Below are positions 34,473 through 43,473 of a DNA stretch of 45,696 nt, one piece after another. Source of the DNA: Alistipes sp. CAG:831 (lineage in GTDB: Bacteria > Bacteroidota > Bacteroidia > Bacteroidales > UBA932). Both the position numbers and the translations under genes were made by a program. The stretch spans positions 1 to 45,696 of the forward strand of contig HF990377.1 in assembly GCA_000432775.1 (NCBI GenBank), written 5' to 3'. How positions within the stretch are numbered: the stretch's first letter is position 1; each line of letters starts with the position of its first letter. The notes beneath the pieces were generated by a model that did not search any database, had not been told where the DNA came from, and saw nothing but the letters and a program-made list of their open reading frames with translations.

Positions 34473-35585
34473 ATGACAAAATTTACTTTTCTACTCTCCT
34501 TTCCCGTACTTGCCGCCACTCTCATCAGTTGCGGCAACTCTTCAACAGAGGACCGGGAAACAATAAGGACAGAACGAATTGACTCTGTAGAACTGATCAG
34601 GACAGGAGAGCTGAGGTTCGTCATGGATGAGGAAACCAGTCCTAATCTGCTGACAACTTTTTACGACGAGAACAGCGGATTCTATTACTTCCACAACACC
34701 ATCACAGGACACATCGAACGGTTCCACACCGACAGCACGACAAAGTCCCCTGTCAGCATAAAAGTCCCGGGAAGACCCTGGGGAATTAACGTGGCCTCTC
34801 CCGACAGCATATATCTCCTCTATCTTGAGGAGCGGATGATAAGGCTGATAGACGGACACGGTTCACGGATAAGATCATACGCAATAGACGAAGTATCGGA
34901 CATCATGCCCGGCGGAGAGGGACAGCCGTACCTGACTCCGCAGGGCCTGGCATATACCGGCACTACCACAGACGATGGACCCTGCCTGGTCATAATCGAT
35001 GACAAGACCGGACAGATAGTGGAAAAGCATTTCCCCTACCCTGAGATATACCAGGACTTCTACGGTGACCTGCTGATGAGGACACCCTACTCGGCGTACA
35101 ACAGCGGCAAGTCTCTGGCCGTAGTCGGGTTTCCGGCCGATGACAATATCCACGTACTGAATCTCGCGACAAAAGAGACAACTGTCTATCACGCTGAGAG
35201 CAAGTATAGGGGGAAAAAGCCCAAACCCCTCGGGAAAGGACTGCTGGGAGGCATCACAATATCTCCTGAACGGGAAATAGAATATTTCCGTGAGATAACA
35301 TCTTACGGCAACATACTTTATGACCGATGGAACAACGTCTACTACCGCATAGTGGAGAAGAGTACCCCGATGCCGGGAGTGAACCTATCCAACAAAGCCA
35401 AACACTTAGCAGTCCTGATACTTGACGAGAATTTCCGGACCATCGGAGAAAGCGATGTCACTGAAGATGCATTCGCCTGCTTCAGGTACACGGTATTCGT
35501 ATCTCAGACAGGTCTGCACATCCAGCTTCTCACCGGTGAAGAAGAAATGGTATTCGCGGCCTACACACTGAAAAAGATGGAATGA
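34473..35585 (+). CDS. DUF4221-like propeller lipoprotein
   Basis: 370 residues. The signal peptide ends at Cys20 (AATLISCGNSSTEDR), a clear lipobox. The rest alternates short strands with repeated turns (NSGFYYFHNTITGHIERFH, PDSIYLLYLEERMIRLID, DRWNNVYYRIV), in keeping with a beta-propeller of the DUF4221 type. Such proteins sit near NVEALA-type small proteins in other Bacteroidetes; their role is unknown. Only one base separates its stop from the next ATG. Confidence 0.72.
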   Translation: MTKFTFLLSFPVLAATLISCGNSSTEDRETIRTERIDSVELIRTGELRFVMDEETSPNLLTTFYDENSGFYYFHNTITGHIERFHTDSTTKSPVSIKVPGRPWGINVASPDSIYLLYLEERMIRLIDGHGSRIRSYAIDEVSDIMPGGEGQPYLTPQGLAYTGTTTDDGPCLVIIDDKTGQIVEKHFPYPEIYQDFYGDLLMRTPYSAYNSGKSLAVVGFPADDNIHVLNLATKETTVYHAESKYRGKKPKPLGKGLLGGITISPEREIEYFREITSYGNILYDRWNNVYYRIVEKSTPMPGVNLSNKAKHLAVLILDENFRTIGESDVTEDAFACFRYTVFVSQTGLHIQLLTGEEEMVFAAYTLKKME

Positions 35586-35586
35586 C

Positions 35587-36669
35587 ATGGCAGCCCCTGG
35601 CAAAATATCGAGCATTTACATTTACATTCTGTCCGTATGCGTCATGGCATCATGCGGGCAGAATGATGTCCCCGTTATAAAAATGGGGAAAGACATCAAC
35701 CGGACCGACACCCTCGGCATTGAGAGCATTGCCCTGCGGATAGATACAATCACTCTGCGTACTGACTCCCTGTACGACATAACTCTGTTCGGGGTCTCGG
35801 AAGACAGGATGTTCGGCCTGACTGCAGAAAAGGTCTTAGTGATCATGGACCGGGACGGACAAGTCCTCAAAACATCCAGAAGGACAGGCAGAGGCCCGGG
35901 AGAGTTTACAAACCTGGGAAGAGCCGAATATGACCCTTACAACGAAGAGATACTGCTGCTGGACTACTGGAATAAAATCATCCGCCTGGATACCGACGGA
36001 AACCTGATTGAAGAGATTAAAAACGGGAATACTTCCTCTATAGGCGATATTCGTCCGCTAAGCAAGGACAGGTACGCGGCTACAGGCATGTCCGATTACA
36101 GCAGAGAATACTGCATAACCATCATGGACCGGGAGATAAATCCCGTAAACAGAATGTTGCCGCTACAGAACAATGCACAAAAGTCCAATAAGGGCATCAT
36201 TGCCCTGGAGTACATGAAAGTATTCAACTCCAAGGTTCTGTACAAGCCTTTCGGCGAATTCACCTATTACGAGTTGAGCGACTCCATCTACAGTCCCTAT
36301 CTTACCGTGGACTGCGGGCGGTACACGCTGCCTCCGGAGATGAATGTCAGAGTCGGCGACCACGCAGATAAACAAAACAATTTTCAGATAGACGAAGAAT
36401 TCATCTGCGGTAAATATTACTTCGCACAGTACCTGCATGAGAAAGGAATGTGCTGGTACTACGACATCTTCGACATATCGACCGGAAAGAGGGTGTCTCA
36501 CTTCCGCTACGGTATGGAAGAATATAAGGCCGACACGGACGAGGGCTTCATCCTGCGCTGCGGGGATCAGAGATACGGCATCATCCCGCAGTATGTAAAG
36601 GACAATGTCCTCTATTGGTCACGTTTCAACGATGACGGCACCACGACCCTGTTCATGATAAGCCTGTAG
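35587..36669 (+). CDS. Six-bladed beta-propeller lipoprotein
   Basis: 360 residues. The signal peptide ends at Cys23 (SVCVMASCGQND). Blades are visible as repeated strand-turn units, including the family hallmark RRTGRGPGEFTNLGRAEYDPYNEEILLLD and later NKIIRLDTDGNLIEEI. This is the 6-bladed propeller group (PF17170-like) common in Bacteroidetes. It is the last gene of the operon, paired with the DUF4221-like protein. The binding partner is unknown; the small cysteine protein is one candidate. Confidence 0.8.
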   Translation: MAAPGKISSIYIYILSVCVMASCGQNDVPVIKMGKDINRTDTLGIESIALRIDTITLRTDSLYDITLFGVSEDRMFGLTAEKVLVIMDRDGQVLKTSRRTGRGPGEFTNLGRAEYDPYNEEILLLDYWNKIIRLDTDGNLIEEIKNGNTSSIGDIRPLSKDRYAATGMSDYSREYCITIMDREINPVNRMLPLQNNAQKSNKGIIALEYMKVFNSKVLYKPFGEFTYYELSDSIYSPYLTVDCGRYTLPPEMNVRVGDHADKQNNFQIDEEFICGKYYFAQYLHEKGMCWYYDIFDISTGKRVSHFRYGMEEYKADTDEGFILRCGDQRYGIIPQYVKDNVLYWSRFNDDGTTTLFMISL

Positions 36670-36869
36670 GCAATCTTCAAGACTCCTGCATCAGTCAGTG
36701 TTCTCAACTGATTTTTCTTAAATCTTCATGATTTCCCGGAAGGGATTTTAACTTTTGCCTCTGAAGCGGGTCTATATAGCAGAACGTCTTCCGGGAAGCA
36801 CCGCCATGAGAACGGAAGACCGGCATATGTGAAAACGCAAAGCCGGCAATCGGGCTTACCGCACAGAAA

Positions 36870-37247
36870 ATGGACAAATTGCAGGACAGACACATAATCG
36901 GCTTGATACAGTCCGACCCGGAGCGGGGCTTCAGAATGCTTATAAACCGGTACAAGGAGACCGCCGCCCTGTTCACTGAGGCCTACTGCAATTTCCAGAA
37001 AGAAATCTGGGAAACAGCCCCCCGCCCCGGCAGACTCCGCCCCGATGCTGACGAAGAAGAGACAGCCGAGTATCTGCAGAACCGCTTTGCCCAGAGCAGG
37101 AAGATCCTGGAGCTGCGCGAAAAATACTACGGGATATACAGCGGATTCCTGACACAGAAACAGATACTTCAGGTATTCGAGGCCGAACGGGAGATGATGG
37201 ACCGTCTGGCCGGCATTTTATGTAAGATTTTCCACAGAATTTTGTAA
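36870..37247 (+). pseudogene. Chimeric ORF: ECF sigma N-terminus joined to a Spy-like C-terminus
   Basis: 125 residues. Residues 1-30 (IIGLIQSDPERGFRMLINRY) look like the start of a Bacteroidetes ECF sigma factor. The rest of region 2 and region 4, about 130 residues, is missing. From about residue 35 it instead resembles the C-terminal half of Spy/CpxP-like sensor proteins (FAQSRKILELREKYYGIYSGFLTQKQILQVFEAER). Such genes often follow ECF sigma genes, so one in-frame deletion could have made this ORF. It cannot act as a normal sigma factor. A genuine small protein remains possible. Confidence 0.5.
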
Positions 37248-37252
37248 TTTTG
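37245..37252 (+). promoter_or_regulatory. pgk -7 promoter box
   Basis: TAATTTTG, with a predicted start about 20 nt before the pgk ATG at 37276. It overlaps the last codon of the chimeric ORF. No clear -33. Confidence 0.55.
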
Positions 37253-37275
37253 CGGCCGGATAAACATATACGGTT

Positions 37276-38526
37276 ATGCAGAACATAGACTCTTATGACT
37301 TTAATGGCAAGAAGGCCATTGTGAGAGTGGATTTCAACGTTCCTCTCGACGCAGACTTCAACATCACTGACGACACCCGTATCCGCGCCGCAATCCCCAC
37401 CCTGAAGAAGGTACTGGCTGGCGGAGGTGCTCTTATCATAATGTCCCATCTCGGGAAGCCGAAGGGACCCGCTGAGAAATTCTCCCTCAAGCACATCATC
37501 GGCCGCATCGAGGAGCTGCTCGGCACCAAGGTACAGTTTGCTCCCGACTGCATGAAGGCTGACGCACAGGCCGCTGCCCTGAAGCCCGGCGAGGTGCTCC
37601 TGCTCGAGAACCTGCGTTTCTACGCCGAGGAGGAGGGCAAGCCCCGCGGACTGGCCGAGGACGCCACCGAAGAGGAGAAGAAAGCCGCAAAGGCCGCAGT
37701 GAAGGAAAGCCAGAAGAAATTCACCGAGCACCTGGCATCCTACGCCGACTGCTACATCAACGACGCATTCGGGACAGCCCACCGCGCCCACGCCTCCACA
37801 GCCCTCATCGCCAAATACTTCCCTAACGACAAGATGTTCGGCTACGTGATGGAAGGCGAGATCAAGGCGATCGACAAGGTCCTGGGCAATCCCCAGCGTC
37901 CCCTGACCGTCATCCTCGGCGGAGCCAAAGTCTCCTCCAAACTCGGAGTCATAGAGCACCTGCTCGATCTGGCCGACAACATGATCATCGGCGGCGGCAT
38001 GGTCTACACCTTCATGAAAGCCCAGGGCGGCACCATCGGAACCTCCCTCGTAGAGGACGACCAGCTCCAGACAGCCCTCGACACCCTGGCCAAGGCCAAG
38101 GAGAAAGGCGTCTTGCTGTTTTTCTCCACAGAGGTTGTGGCTGCCGACGCCTTCGACAACAATGCGCACACCCAGATCTGCCCTTCGAACGCCATTCCCG
38201 ACGGATGGATGGGCATGGACGCCTCACCCAAGGCAGTTGCCGAATGGAAAGAGGTCCTGCTGAACTCCAAGACCATACTCTGGAACGGCCCCGTAGGCGT
38301 ATTCGAAATGCCCAACTTCGCCCACGGCACCAACACCATTGCAGGGATTCTCGCTGAGGCTACGGCAAAAGGAGCGTTCACCCTCGTAGGCGGCGGCGAC
38401 TCAGTGGCTGCAGTCACCCAGATGGGCTATGCAGACAAGGTAAGCTACGTGTCCACCGGCGGCGGTGCGATGCTGGAGTTCCTGGAGGGAAAGGAGCTGC
38501 CCGGCATCAAGGCAATTAGAGAATAA
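37276..38526 (+). CDS. pgk: Phosphoglycerate kinase
   Basis: 416 residues. It converts 1,3-bisphosphoglycerate and ADP to 3-phosphoglycerate and ATP in glycolysis. Motifs are RVDFNVPLD, the substrate-binding HLGKPKGP, GGAKVSSK, the NGPVGVFE hinge region, and GGGDSVAAV. An insert rich in Lys/Glu/Ala (EDATEEEKKAAKAAVKESQ) near residue 130 is typical of Bacteroidetes enzymes. Transcribed singly, with a terminator 40 nt downstream. Confidence 0.98.
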   Translation: MQNIDSYDFNGKKAIVRVDFNVPLDADFNITDDTRIRAAIPTLKKVLAGGGALIIMSHLGKPKGPAEKFSLKHIIGRIEELLGTKVQFAPDCMKADAQAAALKPGEVLLLENLRFYAEEEGKPRGLAEDATEEEKKAAKAAVKESQKKFTEHLASYADCYINDAFGTAHRAHASTALIAKYFPNDKMFGYVMEGEIKAIDKVLGNPQRPLTVILGGAKVSSKLGVIEHLLDLADNMIIGGGMVYTFMKAQGGTIGTSLVEDDQLQTALDTLAKAKEKGVLLFFSTEVVAADAFDNNAHTQICPSNAIPDGWMGMDASPKAVAEWKEVLLNSKTILWNGPVGVFEMPNFAHGTNTIAGILAEATAKGAFTLVGGGDSVAAVTQMGYADKVSYVSTGGGAMLEFLEGKELPGIKAIRE

Positions 38527-38565
38527 CGGCGGTCAGAACCATTCTGACACACCTCAACAACAGTA

Positions 38566-38617
38566 TGAGGCCGTGACTGGAGATACCTGAAAATCCTTTG
38601 GTCACAGCCTCATTTTT
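38566..38617 (+). terminator. Terminator after pgk
   Basis: 12-bp stem with one mismatch, 38566-38577 with 38601-38612, a 23-nt loop, then TTTTT (38613-38617). The next ATG is only 15 nt further on, so read-through or control of the transporter is possible. Confidence 0.75.
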
Positions 38618-38631
38618 GAAACAGACAGACG

Positions 38632-39606
38632 ATGAAAGAGCAACTGGAAAGCCTCAACTCCATTTCGATCAACTTCGGGGAGAACGGCATGATGATAGTC
38701 AACATCCTGCTGGCTTTCATAATGTTCGGCGTGGCCCTCGGAATAAAGACGGAAACATTCAAGAACGTATTCCGCCATCCCAGGTCCATCATCACCGGCA
38801 TTCTCCTGCAGTGGGTCGGGCTGCCTGCAGTGACATTCCTTATCTGCCTGGCCCTGAACCATTGGATCACCCCGATGGTGGCTCTCGGCATGATACTGGT
38901 AGCATCCTGCCCCGGCGGCAACATCTCCAACTTCATCTCCTCCCTCTCGAAGGGCAATGTAGAGCTTTCCGTAAGCATGACAGCCGTGACCACCGTATTT
39001 GCCCCGCTTATCACCCCCCTCAACTTCTACCTTTGGGGCACATTGTACTACCATGCCATAAGCGTTTCGGGCGACATACCCCGGCTGGTCATTCCTTTCC
39101 TCCCGATGTTGTGGCAGATACTGCTGCTCCTGGGCATCCCCATTGTCCTGGGAATGCTCTTCGCCCGGTATTTCCCCAACGCCACGAAGAAGATCACCAA
39201 ACCGGCGCAGACCCTTTCCATCCTCCTCTTCCTGGTAATGGTCGTCGCCTCTTTCTCGCAGAATTTCCAGCTGTTCATCGACAACATCATTTTCATATTT
39301 TTCATCGTACTGGTGCATAACGCCGCCGCCTTCGCCACCGGGTATTTCGGGGGAATGGCCGGACGGCTGCCGCTCAAGGACCGCCGCTCCGTAACCATCG
39401 AGGTCGGTATCCAGAACTCGGGACTGGGGCTGGTGCTGCTGTTCAACCCCGCTATCTTCCCTCCGGAGATATGGCACGGGCACTACGGCGGAATGCTCTT
39501 CGTCACAGCATGGTGGGGCATCTGGCACATCATCGCGGGACTCACCCTCGCCGCCATCTTCCGCAGGCATCCCCTTCCGGAGGACAATGTCAAGGCGGCA
39601 GCATAA
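38632..39606 (+). CDS. SBF-family (bile acid:Na+ symporter-like) transporter
   Basis: 324 residues, inner membrane, about nine to ten hydrophobic segments. The family's substrate-site motifs are visible: ASCPGGNISNFISSLSKGN in the middle and TIEVGIQNSGLGLVLL near the end. Relatives carry bile acids, pantothenate or other organic anions with Na+. In a gut bacterium bile acid is an attractive but unproven substrate. It starts 15 nt after the pgk terminator and is followed by the acyltransferase at 12 nt. Confidence 0.9.
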   Translation: MKEQLESLNSISINFGENGMMIVNILLAFIMFGVALGIKTETFKNVFRHPRSIITGILLQWVGLPAVTFLICLALNHWITPMVALGMILVASCPGGNISNFISSLSKGNVELSVSMTAVTTVFAPLITPLNFYLWGTLYYHAISVSGDIPRLVIPFLPMLWQILLLLGIPIVLGMLFARYFPNATKKITKPAQTLSILLFLVMVVASFSQNFQLFIDNIIFIFFIVLVHNAAAFATGYFGGMAGRLPLKDRRSVTIEVGIQNSGLGLVLLFNPAIFPPEIWHGHYGGMLFVTAWWGIWHIIAGLTLAAIFRRHPLPEDNVKAAA

Positions 39607-39618
39607 TTTTCAAGGACA

Positions 39619-40980
39619 ATGGGTAAGAAGGAAAACAGGAAAATTCAGGACTTCGACGGGCTCTACGCCTTCCTCCGGCACTACGTCGACTTCATGCTGC
39701 GGATGGCATACCGCAGGATAAAATACGTGGGACTGGAGAAAGTACCCGCTGACGGGGCTGTCATCTACGCCCCGAACCACACAAACGCCCTTATGGACGC
39801 ACTGGTCATTCTGGCCATGGACCGCAAGCAGAAGGTATTCGTAGCCAGGGCCGACATTTTCAGGAACCCCAAAGTCGCGAAGATTCTCCGCTTCCTGAAG
39901 ATCATGCCCATCATGCGCATCCGCGACGGCATGGACGAGGTGCGCAAGAACACCGAGATCATCCACATGAGCGTGGACGTGCTCATGGACAAGGTACCCT
40001 TCTGCATCCTGCCCGAAGGACGGCATCAGGCCAAGCACTCGCTGCTGCCCCTGTCCAAAGGCATATTCAGGATCGCACTCGAGGCCGAGGAACTCATGAA
40101 CGGCCGCCTGCCCCTGTACATAGTGCCCGTCGGTCTGGAATACGGCAACTTCTTCAGATTCCGCTCCACCGTGCTGGTGCAGATAGGCGAGCCCATCAAC
40201 GTCAGCGCATATCTCAGGGAGCATGCCTCGCTTTCCCAGCCCGAGGTGATGAACCTGATGAAGGACAACCTCTCCGAGCGCATGAAGGAAGTCATCCTCT
40301 ACATCCCCGATGACGAGCACTACGACGCCACCCTGGAAACCTGCGCTGCAGTCATCAATCAGCAGGTGGACACCTGGAGGAAGGAGCATCCCGGCGCACG
40401 CCGCCACGCCCTGACCACCCGATTCTCCGCCAACAAGATGACCCTCGGGCAGATCGCCCGGCTGCGGACCTCCGAACCGGGACAAGCCGCAGAGCTGCTT
40501 GGACGCGCCGCCGACATCCACCGCGAGCGGGAAGAACGGGGTATTTCCCTCGGCTCCGTCATCAAGAAGCACCCCTTCTGGTCCCGCCTGTTCCAGCTGC
40601 TGGTGCTCATTGTCACCCTCCCCTACACTATTCCCGCAGGAATCCTGACCCTCCCTGTAACCGGCCTTTCAGCCTTCCTCTTCTCGAAGATGAAAGACCG
40701 CGCGTTCTACAACTCCATCCGCTTTGTAGTCACCCTCGTGCTCTGGCCGCTGCTGCTCATCATCTACGCCATTGTCCTCTACTGCACCCTTCCGTGGGAA
40801 TGGGCCCTGGGTCTGTCAATCGCCCTCGTGCCCGCCACCGTCCTGTGCCAGGAAGCCTACCGCCTGCTGCGGCTGGCAGTATCCGACCTGCGGCTGCTCT
40901 GCGCCCCGAAGCTCCGCCGCTCCATCCGGGACCTGCGCAGACAGTTCCTGGACCTTCTGCATAAAGAGGAACTTGCATGA
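39619..40980 (+). CDS. PlsC-domain glycerolipid acyltransferase
   Basis: 453 residues. The acyltransferase motif NHTNALMDAL near residue 50 is HX5D, as in yeast Gat-type enzymes. The phosphate-binding CILPEGRHQAKHSLLPLSKG lies near residue 130. The C-terminal 120 residues contain hydrophobic segments that anchor it in the inner membrane. It probably acylates glycerol-3-phosphate or lysophosphatidate. The last bases overlap the start of the small crcB-like ORF. Confidence 0.88.
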   Translation: MGKKENRKIQDFDGLYAFLRHYVDFMLRMAYRRIKYVGLEKVPADGAVIYAPNHTNALMDALVILAMDRKQKVFVARADIFRNPKVAKILRFLKIMPIMRIRDGMDEVRKNTEIIHMSVDVLMDKVPFCILPEGRHQAKHSLLPLSKGIFRIALEAEELMNGRLPLYIVPVGLEYGNFFRFRSTVLVQIGEPINVSAYLREHASLSQPEVMNLMKDNLSERMKEVILYIPDDEHYDATLETCAAVINQQVDTWRKEHPGARRHALTTRFSANKMTLGQIARLRTSEPGQAAELLGRAADIHREREERGISLGSVIKKHPFWSRLFQLLVLIVTLPYTIPAGILTLPVTGLSAFLFSKMKDRAFYNSIRFVVTLVLWPLLLIIYAIVLYCTLPWEWALGLSIALVPATVLCQEAYRLLRLAVSDLRLLCAPKLRRSIRDLRRQFLDLLHKEELA

Positions 40981-41081
40981 TCCGCTCAATACTGCTCGTA
41001 GGACTCGGAGGCTGCATCGGCAGCCTGGTTCTCGGGCTGCTCACCACACTGGGAGGGTACGCACTCGCGCGGCTGCTGTAA
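40977..41081 (+). pseudogene. Internally deleted crcB (fluoride channel) remnant
   Basis: A 34-residue ORF whose ATG overlaps the acyltransferase stop (ATGA). Residues 1-16 (MIRSILLVGLGGCIGS) match the start of CrcB/Fluc fluoride channels. Residues 17-34 (LVLGLLTTLGGYALARLL) look like the last helix. The middle 85-90 residues, including the pore Asn and the TTFSTF motif, are absent. An in-frame internal deletion fits best. A genuine tiny membrane protein cannot be excluded. It cannot transport fluoride. Confidence 0.5.
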
Positions 41082-41141
41082 ACGGCAGCGAATCGCGGCC
41101 GGCCCGTGGATAAAGTTCTCATGTTGTTTTGAGATTTTTTG

Positions 41142-41149
41142 TAATTTTG
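41142..41149 (+). promoter_or_regulatory. lctP-lut operon -7 promoter box
   Basis: TAATTTTG, with a predicted start about 22 nt before the lctP ATG at 41175. No TTTG at the usual upstream spacing. Confidence 0.55.
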
Positions 41150-41174
41150 CGCGCGAATTAAGATATGTGTCGCC

Positions 41175-42695
41175 ATGGACGTTTTACTTGCTCTTCTGCC
41201 CATCCTGACACTGATTGTACTGATGGGCGTGTTCAAGGTTCCGGGAGACCGGAGCAGTTTGATAACACTGATTGTCACCATCGTCATAGCGGTATGGTAT
41301 TTCGGCCAGCCGCTGCAGCAGACGGGACTGTCGTTTTTCTACGGTGCCCTCAAGGCACTGGTGCCCATACTGCTGATCATCCTTATGGCCATCTACAGCT
41401 ACAACGTACTCCTGCACACCGGGAAGATTGAGGTGCTCAAGGCCCAGTTCTCATCCATCTCCTCCAACAAATGCATCCAGGTGCTGCTCATCACCTGGGG
41501 ATTCGGGGGACTGCTGGAGGGCATGGCCGGATTCGGTACGGCCGTGGCCATACCTGCGGCGATTCTCATCAGCCTCGGGTTCAAGCCGGTCTTCTCCGCA
41601 CTGGTCAGCCTCATCGCCAACAGCGTGCCCACGGCTTTCGGGGCGGTCGGAGTGCCGGTCATCGTCCTGGCGCAGGAGACCTCGCTGGATGTGATGAAAG
41701 TGGCTCCGGCAGTTGTAGCCCAGCTGGCCGTGACCATGATATTGGTACCGATAGTCATTGCCCAGCTGACTGTTCCGGGGAAGAAGGCCCTGCCCCGCAA
41801 CATCCTCATCGGTACGGTCATCGGAGCAGTCTCCTTAGCCGTCCAATACCTTGCGGCCAGATATATCGGACCGGAGACCCCGGCCATTCTCGGCTCCGCC
41901 GCAGCCATCGCTGTCATCATTCTGATGGGCCGCATCCTGGACCGCCGCACGGCACGGAACTCCGGTACAAACACAACGCCCTCCAAACACAGACACAGCA
42001 CAAAGGAAATCCTCCAGGCCTGGGCCGTCTACGCCTTGATCATGCTGCTCATACTGCTGACCAGTCCCCTGCTGCCCCTCAAGGATATCCTGGCTCCCGT
42101 TGCCGAAACATCCATCGGCTTCAACATCGGCGGAGAGACCCGCACATGGTCCGTACAATGGCTCGTCCAGGGCGGGCTCCTGCTGTTCATCGGTTCATTC
42201 GCCGGAGGACTTATCCAGGGAGGCAAGGCCGGCGGACTGCTCAGGCTGCTGTGGAAATCCACCGTACAGCTCAAAAAGACATTCATCACGGTCATCTGCC
42301 TCGTGGGCTTCTCCTCAATCATGGAGACCTCGGGCATGATCAATACCCTCGCCGTCGCACTGGCCACGGCCACAGGAGCACTCTATCCCCTGTTCGCCCC
42401 CGCCATCGGAGCCATCGGAACATTCCTCACCGGCAGCGACACCTCAGCCAACATCCTTTTCGGCAAGCTGCAGGCCGGCGTGGCGGAACACATAGGCGCG
42501 GATCCCGTATGGATATCGGCATCCAATACCGCCGGAGCCACCGGAGGCAAGATCATCTCCCCGCAGAGCATTGCCATTGCCACCTCTGCCTGCGGACAGC
42601 AGGGACAGGAAGGCAGAATCCTCAAGGCAGCCCTGCTCTACGCCCTCGGCTACGTGGTCATAACCGGTATTGTCGTATACATTTTCGCATATTGA
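41175..42695 (+). CDS. lctP: L-lactate permease
   Basis: 506 residues, inner membrane, about 12-13 hydrophobic segments. Family motifs are GGLLEGMAGFGTAVAIPAAI and the C-terminal GSDTSANILFGKLQ and SASNTAGATGGKIISPQSI. It takes up lactate (and glycolate in some relatives) with protons. It is followed by lutA at 26 nt, so import and oxidation are likely cotranscribed. Confidence 0.96.
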   Translation: MDVLLALLPILTLIVLMGVFKVPGDRSSLITLIVTIVIAVWYFGQPLQQTGLSFFYGALKALVPILLIILMAIYSYNVLLHTGKIEVLKAQFSSISSNKCIQVLLITWGFGGLLEGMAGFGTAVAIPAAILISLGFKPVFSALVSLIANSVPTAFGAVGVPVIVLAQETSLDVMKVAPAVVAQLAVTMILVPIVIAQLTVPGKKALPRNILIGTVIGAVSLAVQYLAARYIGPETPAILGSAAAIAVIILMGRILDRRTARNSGTNTTPSKHRHSTKEILQAWAVYALIMLLILLTSPLLPLKDILAPVAETSIGFNIGGETRTWSVQWLVQGGLLLFIGSFAGGLIQGGKAGGLLRLLWKSTVQLKKTFITVICLVGFSSIMETSGMINTLAVALATATGALYPLFAPAIGAIGTFLTGSDTSANILFGKLQAGVAEHIGADPVWISASNTAGATGGKIISPQSIAIATSACGQQGQEGRILKAALLYALGYVVITGIVVYIFAY

Positions 42696-42721
42696 AAACA
42701 GACATATAACAGCATCTTATT

Positions 42722-43462
42722 ATGAAAATAGGACTTTTCATTCCCTGCTTTGTCAATGCCGTCTACCCTCAGGTGGGCACAGCCTCCTTCAAGCTGCTGC
42801 GCTCGCTCGGAGTGGACGTGGACTACCCGCTCGGACAGACCTGCTGCGGCCAGCCCATGGCCAACGGCGGCTTTGAGAAGGACTCGGCCCCGCTGGCCCG
42901 CAACATGGAGAAACTTTTCAAGGACTACGACTACGTGGTGGGCCCTTCCGGCAGCTGCGTGGCCTTCGTCAAGGAACATTACCCCGAAATTCTGCACAAG
43001 GAGGCGCACGAGTGCCTCAGCAGCCGGATATACGAGATATGCGAGTTCATCCATGACGTGGTGCGGCCTACGGAACTGCCCCGCGCGCATTTTCCCCACA
43101 AGGTCAGCATCCACAACAGCTGCCACGGACAGAGACTGCTCGGACTGGCCTCCCCCTCAGAACTGAACATTCCCCATTATTCCAAGCTCAGAGACCTGCT
43201 TTCCCTCGTACAGGGTATCGAGGTCATGGAGCCTTCCCGGGTTGATGAGTGCTGCGGCTTCGGAGGCATGTTCTCCATTGAGGAGCCGGCCGTATCCGCA
43301 TGCATGGGCGCCGACAAGGTCCGCGACCACATGTCCACCGGGGCCGAATACATCACCGGAGCCGACTCCTCCTGCCTGATGCACATGGAGGGTATTATCC
43401 AGAGACAGAAACTGCCCGTCAAGACTATTCACATAGTCGAGATTTTAGCATCAAACCTTTAA
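42722..43462 (+). CDS. lutA: Lactate utilization protein A
   Basis: 246 residues, one component of the LutABC L-lactate oxidase complex. It has two CCG domains: Cys41-Cys42 in QTCCGQPMANGG and Cys177-Cys178 in DECCGFGGMFS, which bind a noncubane iron-sulfur cluster in related heterodisulfide reductase subunits. Normal length. The stop is 11 nt before lutB. Confidence 0.96.
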   Translation: MKIGLFIPCFVNAVYPQVGTASFKLLRSLGVDVDYPLGQTCCGQPMANGGFEKDSAPLARNMEKLFKDYDYVVGPSGSCVAFVKEHYPEILHKEAHECLSSRIYEICEFIHDVVRPTELPRAHFPHKVSIHNSCHGQRLLGLASPSELNIPHYSKLRDLLSLVQGIEVMEPSRVDECCGFGGMFSIEEPAVSACMGADKVRDHMSTGAEYITGADSSCLMHMEGIIQRQKLPVKTIHIVEILASNL

Positions 43463-43473
43463 CATCCGATCTT

